This document shows, one piece after another, positions 55,458-64,000 of a stretch of DNA of 64,000 nucleotides (positions are counted from its first letter, which is position 1; each line of letters starts with the position of its first letter). Both the position numbers and the translations under genes were made by a program. The stretch is taken from positions 524,724,861-524,788,860 of the forward strand of contig OX336390.1 of the NCBI GenBank assembly GCA_946902985.2, read 5' to 3'. The stretch comes from Meconema thalassinum. Its lineage: Eukaryota; Arthropoda; Insecta; Orthoptera; Tettigoniidae. The notes under the pieces are model-generated. The model did not search any database and was not told where the DNA came from. It was given only the letters and a program-made list of their open reading frames with translations.

Positions 55458-56165
55458 ACTAGCAACCAGTCTCGGCTTTGTCCGGTATCTTTAACAGCTT
55501 AACCAGCGTAAGTTCAAAACGTGCACGGACAGCAGGTCCCAGGCGTAATTCAGAAAAGCCAAAGTAAGCAGCTAAACTCCAAACACATATAGTCGACTCT
55601 TTTCTGAAGTCTAACTCGATACGACTCGACAGTTTAATGCTGGCCGAAGCTGGGTGATAGGATCCTTCGCTAGCTCGTAAACTCGCTCCAAAACTGGTAA
55701 TTTAAATTTCCACTGAATGGAGATTGTTGAAAGAAATGAAAACGCAAAAACACTTACAGTGGGAGATCTAATAAAGATAGAGATAATTTGTCGCGGACTT
55801 CTTTGTTGAACTTTTCATGCTGAACAATTCTTACACTCATACAGTAGAATATAGATATTTTCAACGGTTTACCCAGCGTATAGCGGCACATGACCTCGTA
55901 GTTCCGCCCCTTACATAAACAATAAATAACTAACGTATCCAGCGTAAGCTTAAAAGGCGCACGGAGGGCAGGTTTTTCTTCAACTCGATTCACTGAAATC
56001 GTTACTGCTCGGCTTCCTTTGGCCATTATTTAATGTTGTTCTACAGAAACCTTCGTTGAGAAATCCTTTGCAGAATGGTGATAACCGCATCAAAATCCAT
56101 CCAGTCGTTCTCGAGATTACCCGTGATATCCAAGAAACCGGGAATTTGTCTTGTACTTCAGAAAG
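55458..56165 (-). mobile_element. Helitron-like non-autonomous element, copy B
   Basis: Inverted relative of 340-1126. On the minus strand it runs from about 56165 through CTGGATGGATTTTGATGCGG and AATTGTTCAGCATGAAAAGT to ACCGGACAAAGCCGAGACTG and GTTGCTAGT at 55458. Part is open on the minus strand (56026-55754, 90 codons: PLKISIFYCMSVRIVQHEKF), but I recognise no domain. Motif TACGCTGG..AAGC.GTTAAAGATA occurs at least twice inside. Its upstream end abuts a reverse-transcriptase relic. Confidence 0.45.
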
Positions 56166-57195
56166 GCCTTTGACTGTGTTGAGCATGACAAATTATGGGA
56201 AGCCCTGTTGGAGTAGGGGGTACCCAAACATATGATTCAGTTGATATGTTCGCTTTATACAGAACAAGAGGCAGCAGGTCACACACCATATGGCGACACT
56301 GAAAAGTTTAAAATTGAAAAGGATGTCCGTCAAGGCTGCATTCTTTCCGCATTCCTTTTAAAATCAGTATGCAAAAGTTAAACTTATAAGAACTCAACAT
56401 TGGTGTGAAGATTGGAGGACAAAATATAAACAATTTGAGATAAACAGAAGAAGATCTAAAACTTTTAATTTCCTGCCTCCAAGATGAAAGTGAAAAAATG
56501 GGTCTCTATTTCAATATTAAAAAGACCAAAGTCATGACTACGGATGTGTGAGGTACAGCTAGTCTTAAATTAAACGGGGAAGATCGAGAGAGAGAGAGAG
56601 TGGAGGATTTCATCTTCTTGGGAGCCAACATTAGTCACAGTGGGGATTGCGGTCCTGAAATTAGGAGACGAATTTTGCTTGAGGATGCGCTATGATGACT
56701 TATGCCCCCAATCTGGAAGAGCAGAGATATCAGCTTGGCTACCAAATGTAGACTAGCCAATGTGATTATATTCCCACTGTTCATGTATGGATGCGAGAGC
56801 TGGACTCTAAAACAGGCAGACAAAAGGAAGATCGATGCTTTTGAGCTCTGGTGTTGGCTTAGACTCTTAAGAATACCATGGACTGCAAAGGTCACCAATA
56901 AGGCAGTATTAGAACTCATCAAGCCCCATATGTCATTGGTCGGCAAGACTGTAGTTGCAGCGGGCACACTTTGGCCACGTTGTGCGATCTGATGCATTAG
57001 AAAAAAGCAATCGTGCTAGGAATGATCAGCGGTACCAGAAGACCAGGTTGTCAGAGGACACGTTGGTTAGACACCATTAAAACATGCTCTAACCTCACCC
57101 TGGATCAGCTAAAGAATGCAGTGTGGCACAGGACAATTTGGGGAGTGATGATTCATGGAATCGTCGATGGTCGGACTCGACTGAAGGGATAACAT
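56150..57195 (+). pseudogene. Non-LTR reverse-transcriptase relic, heavily decayed
   Basis: Pieces in different frames: YFRKAFDCVEHDKLWEALLE at the 5' end (palm motif A), VRQGCILSAFLLK (motif B), KKTKVM, LYSHCSCMDARAG or in another frame MYGCESWTLKQADKRKIDAFELWCW (56702-56992), HFGHVVRS and RTRWLDTIK near the end. Motif C (YADD) is not recognisable. The order matches the C-terminal half of endonuclease/reverse-transcriptase LINEs related to the copies at 45876 and 50630. The 5' end stops at the Helitron-like element. Confidence 0.7.
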
Positions 57196-57479
57196 CATCA
57201 TGTAGAGATTATTGGCTCAGCTAATCCTATTTAACCTTACGTTAGAAAATAAGTAAGTGAACGCAGCAGCCAACATGGTTAAATTCAAGTCATAATGGAA
57301 TACGACTTGTAAATTATTATTTAAAAAAAAATATCAGATTCCATGTTGCTAAAACTATTAGTAGCACTAATATAGACATATTTTGTCCTTAAATAAAATA
57401 AATCGGTGATTAGTTTGGACTTAATTTGTCTTTGGTATTGCATCGCTTGCATTTAGTTGTTGTTGTAATTGATGATTAT
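57196..57479. other. No recognised feature
   Basis: AT-rich intergenic DNA. Confidence 0.5.
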
Positions 57480-57810
57480 TTAGGGGGGTTGCGATATCAT
57501 GGTCATGTAGTCCCATGTAGGCTATTTAGGTGTGTGTAGAATTTGTCTGATAACCTGTGTTGTATGTATTAGTGCGTGTATTTGTAACTGAGGTAGGATT
57601 TAGGTAGTGGCCTTAAGTTAGACACCACCCCAGCATTTTCCTGGAGTAGAAGTGGGGAAACAACGGATCAACACCTCCAAGATGGCTGAAGGTTTTCCTC
57701 TCGAGGGTGAGTGTACCCCGTCCCAGCCCTCGGACCAGATTTAAATTTCTTGACATAATTGGGAATTGAACCAGGGCCTCCGCAGTGACAGCCACTACAC
57801 AACGAGACGG
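57480..57810 (-). mobile_element. Composite SINE-like repeat
   Basis: Begins with an S1-like tail module (GGTCATGTAGTCCCATGTAG, TGTGTGTAGAATTTGTCTGA). It continues GGCCTTAAGTTAGACACCAC, CCCAGCATTTTCCTGGAGTA and ends with a B-box complement (GGGAATTGAACCAGGGCC). The second half recurs in diverged form at 61150-61450. Confidence 0.55.
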
Positions 57811-57859
57811 ACTAATACATTATTAAATAATGTAAGTCATCATGATGCAGATTCAAACA

Positions 57860-58225
57860 TAGAATAGCGTGTCGTTCTACTAACCCCCCAAGATTGCAGG
57901 TTCGCTCCTGGCCGTGGTAAGTGATTTTTTTGAAAGGCGGCAAAAATACAACACGCATGTCATACGATGTTGGCATGTCAAAGAACCCTTTTGAATTCAG
58001 TAGGCCGTGTTCATAATGGCAAAATTAATCTCGGGAGTTTCCGCCAACACAAAGTTCCTCATTTCTCTACTAGAAAGCGCTATAGTGTTCAAGGAGCTTA
58101 GATATCTAACCTCCTTGACTTTCATAGCTATTCAAGGAACAACGAAATTCGACATGCAAGCTACCCTCTGGGTGTCAAATTACAAAGCTTGTACCCGGCA
58201 CCCGAGCCCATACAATATTATTATA

Positions 58226-58260
<35 letters not shown>
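57860..58260 (+). mobile_element. tRNA-derived SINE S2, head truncated
   Basis: TAGCGTGTCGTTCTACTAAC, B box GCAGGTTCGCTCCTGG and the same body as 35186-35566, with very high similarity in ATGGCAAAATTAATCTCGGG. Tail of ATT repeats at 58207-58260. Confidence 0.9.
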
Positions 58261-58261
58261 G

Positions 58262-59117
58262 GATATGTTTTTAATTCGTCTGTTCTGCTTCAACGACTGG
58301 GAACTAATTGCACTCGCACGTGTTGCCATGGTAAATAGGTGTCGGAAATTTGTCAACTTTAAAAATGTCCACGCTAATTCTAGATATAGCCTACTCTACT
58401 ATCAGCTTAAAAAGTATATTCATGTTAATAAATATGAATAATTAAATAATCGTGAAATAGACAAGATGCGTACAAATGCGATTAGCAATCTGATAAGAAG
58501 TAGCCACCATGACTCCCTCCTTTAAGCTACTCCCTCCAAGGTCGGCCATGTTGGAATATAACTGTTCCTTCCCCTAATAAGAAGGGGTGAAGGTGATGGC
58601 ACGAGACAGACCCGTTTGACCGGTCCGCTGCCAGCTCTCACCCTCATCTACCTGCTGGACTCGTGGCACGCGAAGCTCCTTCCTGCCATTGTGTTTAACA
58701 CCTCCACACCGGGGTCAAGTGACACAGTCATTAGCTAAAACACCGCAGCACAATTATGCCAACATGACACGCAACTAGCCCAGCACTTTACATCGTTCTC
58801 CAGTTAGGAGGTCCGAGGCCAGAATCATGGTGCTGATAGACCCAGAATTCACTATACGCTCTCGGGGGCAAATTCCTATACCTCTAGTCACCTCAAGACC
58901 CTTCGATGTTCTGGTCTGTGAATAGGCTAACGCGCCAGGAAATAGTTCCCAATGTATCTGGTTGTTTTTGGCGTACAAGATTTTCCAGCTCTTGATGCTA
59001 TGTTTCCATAAGCTGGCTAGATTTCCTTTCAGATTTTGATTTGTAACATCTTTCCACTCGGTATCTGGATATTTTTGTGGCACTCGGTAGCTGTACATTT
59101 TTGTGGAAGTGATTTTG
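58262..59117. other. No recognised gene
   Basis: A 161-codon minus-strand frame (59260-58775) includes SYRVPQKYPDTEWKDVTNQ and LWKHSIKSWKILYAKNNQ. I do not recognise a family. It may be transposon-derived or accidental. Confidence 0.3.
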
Positions 59118-59168
59118 GAAAAGGGACGGAAGTGGATGGGACGGAAATGGATGGAACGGAAGTGCATG
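59118..59168. repeat. 15-bp minisatellite, about 3.5 units
   Basis: GGGACGGAAGTGGAT, GGGACGGAAATGGAT and GGAACGGAAGTGCAT follow one another. The repeated FRPIHFRPIH-type peptide on the minus strand comes from this. Confidence 0.85.
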
Positions 59169-59468
59169 GGACGAACAATGAGCGCTCGTGGTGGCGGAGA
59201 TCGACGTACTGTAGGCCATGTGGCTATGTGGAATCTATATCGCATCAACAAACACTCCAAATAACGTAGGCATTCAGTATATTAACACTGACTACTAACA
59301 ATAATTGAAACTTCGTTGGTCTAAACGTATGACTGGGAGAAACACATTTAATATACCTTCTGCACACCTAATTTTTAATGGCGCCTGTACTTGGCAGTGC
59401 CCTCTATCGACAATAAGAGGCCATTTTCAATAACATCGCTGGCATGGGTTCACTAACTGGCCGGTATA

Positions 59469-59536
59469 GAGCGCAGCTCGCATCAAGTACGCAGTGGATT
59501 GCTTCCGCGACGGCCGACTAGATGCGAGCTGCGCTC
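59469..59536. repeat. Perfect 16-bp inverted repeat
   Basis: GAGCGCAGCTCGCATC (59469-59484) and GATGCGAGCTGCGCTC (59521-59536) with a 36-base loop. Possible end or core of a small mobile element. Confidence 0.85.
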
Positions 59537-61109
59537 AGTGAAATATTGTTCAGAACGAGACATTAGCTGCCTTCTTGTCTGCAACCGATACGGTTCAGCT
59601 TCTTAAAGCCACTTCTGAACTATAATATTACAATATATACTTTTAATTTTCCATTGCAAATTGCACAATATGTTTTCAATCGATTAAGATGCAACGTCTT
59701 AGCAAATAACAATTATGATTTGTTACGGTCAGGATTTGGCACTGGAGTTTTACAAGTAGTTATTTCATTGACCAACAGAGTTCACTGTCAACAAGGGATT
59801 TGGGCTCCCGGGAGACACATAGTAGGATAACATGTCATGTCACATTGATGTTACACATCATATGCGACTACTGTAATAATGCTCGGTTCTTCTTCTTCTT
59901 TTTTTAAATCTGTAAATACATTTTTCATTTTCACATTAATTGGGAGCTTGACCAGATTTGCTTTTCATGTGATGAATTGTGTGTGTATGTGAGAATATTT
60001 TGCTGTGCATAAACCTTGTTTGAGCGGCAAAAGAGCACCCAAGTAATTCGATTTTATGCTCTAAGGTTAGCAACACTGTTGCACTAAGTTCAAGCTGTAA
60101 AGGTTGAATCACCAATATAATACTCCTAAGGTAATAAAAGTGGAGAGAAGTTGAGTAAATGGTGCAAATAAATTATTTTAAATGTATTTAGTAGGTTAAC
60201 AATCTATAGTTTGCCTGCGGGAAACACAACAAGGGACAGAGAAAGAGAGAGAGGAGATGCGCGGAGGGATATTTTCCTCAGGACTTCACCTGGCGTTTGG
60301 TATAAACAATACTGAACTCTCATTATACGAGTACCTCTGCCACTGAGCGATCGTTACATTTCTGAGAATGTGAAGTGTCACCAAGCAGTCAACTTTCCTA
60401 CCCTTATTCACGTAAAATTACTCACTCAGCATAACGCACTAGGCACACTCATTAGTGCTTACCACACTATTACCAGTGTATGCAGTTATGCCGATTTGAG
60501 GCTAGCACAGTCGTTATAGGCTACCTTTCCTGGAAGTAGTGACGTACCTTACCGGTATAGTTACAGCTCGAGTACTGTACCTTGTTCCGGGTCCTTAGGG
60601 CACCTACGACAAATGTTGACACCATAACTACAACTTACATCACCAGAATGTTGATAAAACCATGGAGTGAAGAGAATCAATGTAAGCATCGTTGTTTCTG
60701 TTGTTGATTCATGTTGGGGCTTTGCGACATCGTGGCTATGTAATGAATACCTTGCCAGGGAATTGTTACCACTAGGCTTGGAGTGGGGCTGTTGTGTAAA
60801 CATTACGTCAACTCGCCTCGTTATGGCTGGCGCGGGCGGGTGAGGAGCATGACGGGGAACGCATGTACAGGCAAACATTGAGCACTCACCGCACAGCGCA
60901 CGACCCAGCACGAACCATGCACACACACAACATCCGAGGATGTTTTGCTGGCGACGACTGCACGTCTATCGCATGCGTGTGGCTGGGTAGAGCGCAATAG
61001 TTCTGATTTCCGCCACCAGCAACATTTCGCTGGCTGGGTAGTAGCCTCATGTGCTTGTGTAGCCTATGTTTATGTAGGCTAATCTGTATGATAGTCTGTG
61101 CCATTGTAC
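59537..61109. other. Long stretch without recognised gene
   Basis: 60712-60760 (GGGGCTTTGCGACATCGTGG) is a short S1-tail-like fragment. A 121-codon frame (60926-60561, minus) has no domain I know. Confidence 0.4.
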
Positions 61110-61455
61110 CGGCTATAGTAAGTTGTGTATTTGTTATAATTGGAGTTAGGATTCTGTAAGTACGTGGCCGTGGCTTAAGAACCTTCCCAGCGTTTGCCTA
61201 AGTGGGGAAAACCACTTCTAGGACGACGAAATTGGAAATAGAATCCACATCTTCTCAGTTCTGCCTCTCGATGTGTCTTTAGAAGTGTGTGTATTTGTAA
61301 TTCAAATGAGGATTGGAACGGAGGTGGCTTAAGTTAGGAACCATCCCAGAAATTTCCTGGAATAGAAGTGGGAAACCACGGAAAACTTTTTCCAGGATGG
61401 GTGTGGTGGGAATCGACCCATCTCTTCTCAGTTTTACCTCATGAGGCTGAGCGTA
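61110..61455 (-). mobile_element. Two diverged SINE-like modules in tandem
   Basis: GTGGCCGTGGCTTAAGAACC (about 61166) and GGAGGTGGCTTAAGTTAGG (about 61321) both continue into an ACC.TCCCAG..TTTGCC-type module and GTGGGAAACCAC. They end near a B-box-like complement (GGGAATCGACCCATC). Related to 57600-57790. Confidence 0.5.
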
Positions 61456-61480
61456 GGTCAACCTCGTTTATGCCCTCATA

Positions 61481-62760
61481 CTATAAGGCATCCAACGTTT
61501 AGAATGAAGCACTGGTTAGATAGGGATATTCTTCTCTCTTTCTGTTGCACGTGAGACATGTATGACGCTGTCATTTTCTAGCAATCCACTGTTGCCATAT
61601 CAGTCGAAAATTTTCCTTTGTCGAAAAAACAGCATATTCGGGTAGAACTATGTTTTGCCGATCTTTTCTGTCCTATATTAGAACTACGTAAACTTGATAG
61701 AAATGCTAGAAAGATTAGATATCCATATTAAAAAAAATGGTAAACTCTGTCCCCTTTTTAGTAAAATCGATCTTATATCATGTTGCATTGACTTTGTGAT
61801 GCCTATTTTTCACACACGTGTAGCAAAATGTGCCGTCTTGATGATGGATTATTGAAATATTTTATACTGGCCATATTACAATTTTCATGTAGGCAAAACT
61901 TCTGAATATTCTCTCATAACCGCATAGCAGCATTGAAAAAGTTCGTATGCTGCCAACTTTTCTATTTTTAAAGATTGTCATGTCAGTTTGAGAGTTGTAG
62001 AGGAATGTTTGAAGAAGTTTTCTACCTGCTTACCCAGAGTGTAGGTTTAATTGTTTACACAGGCCAGGCTGTTCACTGACCGCGGATTAAATGAATGAAG
62101 TTTCGAAGGACAGCGGGGTGCAGCTTGCTACTCACAGCTTTATTACTGGGCCCTTCAAGCTTGTATTTCAGTTGTTCATCGGTCTCTATCTTATGTGTGT
62201 GTGTGCAGCAGTTATGTTAGATTTAACGTGTTGTATTTTACGTATTTCACGTACAACAATGGATAGTTTGTGAAAAGAAAGCGTGGTCAAGTGCTCAGGA
62301 GGGAAAAACAGGTCGTAATTAATGTGTTCAGTTATTTTAAGAATCTTAAACCTAACGAAAGTATAAATAATTTAAGTCAATGAAACTGCTCTGGCCACGG
62401 GAATATCAAAGACTACCGTTTTTAAAATACGTCGTGAGAGTGAACAGGGTCCAGTACTGTCACCACTCAAAAAGAGGCTAAGTAGTACACTTCGCAAGAA
62501 TAGTAGGAATGTTAAATGTAACGACTTTATAATAACGTTCTAGTTAATTTAAGTTAATTTAATTTCGTTGTATGTGTTATGTTAGCCTACTATTAGTATT
62601 ATTATACAGTACTTAATTCAAGTCTTCGTCACAGCACAGTCGCTGAATGTGCGGAAAGTGTACGCGAAGCACTTTGTACTGCCTGCTCTCATGGAGTGGC
62701 AACCCTGTCGTAACGCGCCATAAGACCAATGCTTCATTCTAAACGTTGGATGGCCTATAG
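61481..62760 (+). mobile_element. DNA transposon with 36-bp terminal inverted repeats
   Basis: CTATAAGGCATCCAACGTTT at 61481 and, inverted from 62760, CTATAGGCCATCCAACGTTT begin 36-bp terminal repeats (61481-61516, 62725-62760) that differ at about three positions. The ends read TA-TARGSCATCC, compatible with a TA target and the Tc1/mariner/IS630 assemblage. The interior carries a transposase N-terminal remnant near the right side. Most of the coding region is gone, so it is non-autonomous. Confidence 0.75.
62271..62492 (+). pseudogene. Transposase N-terminal helix-turn-helix remnant
   Basis: Frame 1 reads KRKRGQVLRREKQVVINVFSYF and ESINNLSQ, then a stop. Shifted by one base it continues ETALATGISKTTVFKIRRESEQ and PLKKRLS. 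This resembles the DNA-binding start of an insect IS630/Tc1-like DDE transposase group (basic start, then ATGIS..TV..I). The catalytic part is absent. The assignment is by motif impression only. Confidence 0.4.
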
Positions 62761-62855
62761 AATTAAATTTCTTGTCAGAGCCGGAAATCCAACCCAAACC
62801 TCAGCCAACAATACAGCCATTGAGCCTCGAGGTTCACTATAGCAAATAATGGTTT

Positions 62856-62985
62856 GTTGGTTCCTCAGTCTAGGGGCTGCGACAACGCGGTCATGTAGCC
62901 CTGTGTACAGTGGGTGTGTGTAGAATCTGTCTGATATCCAGTGTTAATTGTGGTGACTACAGCAAATGTGTGTCGAACATGTTAG
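62856..62985 (-). mobile_element. SINE S1 tail fragment
   Basis: GTTGGTTCCTCAGTCTAGGG to TGTTAATTGTGGTGACTAC matches the first ~130 bases of the S1 tail region. The rest is absent. Confidence 0.85.
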
Positions 62986-63069
62986 AAGAGTAAATCTTGA
63001 GGAAGAGAGGACGAGGATGACGCATTCTCCAGATTGATGATACATCTTTATTAGTTATTGTCTGCGTGC

Positions 63070-63410
63070 CAGAAGAAGTCAACTCGACACGCTGCGACGA
63101 GGAGCAAAATTTCGGCTGTACGCATGCGTGGTGTGTCTATTCCTGACCTAAATACAGTATATCGACAGTTACTGCTACCTCCCGCATTGTGCCTTCCAGC
63201 TTTAAGTGTGTAGTCTCTCACTGAAGGCCCCTTTCCACTTTTGGCCTATGCAGAGTACAGAGTACAAACAAAGAAAAAGAAGGCGTGATTGAGTGAAACT
63301 GACTGTGACAGCCTTGATGGGATTTTGAATGCGCGGTAAGTAGTGTATGTGAGGCACCTGCAGTTCAAATCCAACTGACATCATTCTCCTGGCGCGATAC
63401 AGAAGTTAGT
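63070..63410. repeat. Copy of the S6-associated repeat, without mariner
   Basis: CAACTCGACACGCTGCGACG, CCTGACCTAAATACAGTATA and CACCTGCAGTTCAAATCCAA, then CTCCTGGCGCGATAC. The same order flanks the mariner at 42910-42999 and 44506-44760. Confidence 0.7.
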
Positions 63411-63772
63411 TATTATTGTTGTTAAAAGGGGCAGAACAGCGAGGTCATCAGCCCCTGGGACGTCTTTAGGTGGTGTCCTATCTCTGTATATAAAGTAAAT
63501 CCTTCGTGAGTTACAGAGGTTGTGCGTGCTGAATTCTAAGAATATATTTCTATATCTCACGTGAAACTTAGTCTAATATACCACTTCCATATAAGAGTTA
63601 TTTCATTCCCACCCATGGAGGGTGGCTGGGCACCTATAGATGACCGCACCATCTCTTGGTCCAAGAGAGGATCAAGAACTGGAAAATTGAATTAGATTGA
63701 AGGTGGAGGCAGTGAAGTGTGGAAATGTGTGTAGAGAGAGTAGGAGTGACCTTTTTGCTAAGACGGAAATAG
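63411..63772. other. No recognised gene
   Basis: Intergenic DNA with a short hairpin TCTTGGTCCAAGAGA near 63653. Confidence 0.4.
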
Positions 63773-64000
63773 TTTGGTTGGTTGGTTGGTTCCTTAGTTT
63801 AGGGGCTGCGACAACGCGGTCATGTAGCCCCGTGTACTTTGGGTGTGTGTAGAATCTGTCTGATAACCGGTGTTAATTGTGATGACTGTATTAGTGTGTG
63901 TATCTGCTTCTTTTTAATTCAAGTAGGGACTGCAACTTTGAATTTTCAAATAGTTCCTACTTTTGCCGCCAAACGCCACCGTCAACGACTACTAGGCCTA
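63773..64000 (-). mobile_element. SINE S1, cut by the window end
   Basis: GGTTGGTTGGTTGGTTCCTTAG to ACTTTTGCCGCCAAACGCC, the tail half of an S1 copy. The head would lie beyond 64000. Confidence 0.9.

Noticed and set aside
58775..59260. 161-codon minus-strand frame
   Set aside because: Contains a minisatellite-derived peptide repeat and no domain I recognise; kept only as a note.

Overview
This 64-kb window looks like gene-poor intergenic DNA from a large insect-type genome. The evidence is the transposon mix: mariner, hAT, RTE-like and R1-like non-LTR elements, an R2/Dong-like element, and many tRNA-derived SINEs with TAA-rich tails. A polyneopteran such as a cricket, katydid or stick insect would fit, but the species is a guess. 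I found no convincing host protein gene, rRNA gene, true tRNA gene, CRISPR array or bacterial-style operon. Almost all long reading frames are transposon relics or frames through simple repeats.

Layout. 0.3-1.1 kb: Helitron-like copy A. 2.5-6.5 kb: a 4-kb minisatellite of 58/63/65-bp units with an 824-bp higher-order duplication. 7-16 kb: SINE copies, a non-LTR relic and small hairpin elements. 16.7-19.8 kb: a full-length but dead RTE-type element with a probable 17-bp target-site duplication. 20.5-23.6 kb: a 5'-truncated R1-like element. 24.6-27.2 kb: SINEs around the 3' end of an R2/Dong-like element. 29.6-33.2 kb: two inverted-repeat elements, and a SINE split by 1.5 kb of ~145-bp tandem repeats. 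33.8-34.7 kb: a G-poor stretch. 35.1-39.3 kb: two fold-back mariner derivatives around a hAT relic. 39.6-42.5 kb: SINEs nested in SINEs. 43.0-44.5 kb: a mariner with 209-bp inverted arms whose transposase has a single internal stop. 45-53 kb: two copies of one non-LTR family (one inserted in a mariner), SINEs and a decayed mariner. 53.7-54.5 kb: about 250 ACC triplets. 55.5-57.2 kb: inverted Helitron-like copy B abutting a reverse-transcriptase relic. 57.5-64 kb: SINEs, plus a 1.28-kb element with 36-bp terminal inverted repeats and a transposase N-terminal remnant.

Nothing here works together as a pathway. The biological content is a layered insertion history, readable from target-site duplications. 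For the SINE families I use local labels: S1 (head GCGGCTTCGGTGGCG, tail complementary to CCTCAGTTTAGGGGCTG), S1b (same head, different tail), S2 (GGTGGGTGAGTGG), S3 (CCGGCCCCGTGGTGTTGG), S4 (GCCTCCGTGGCTTAGG), S5 (CCGGCCGCGGTGGTCGAGG), S6, S7 and S8. All family names come from motif recognition by eye, without database searches.
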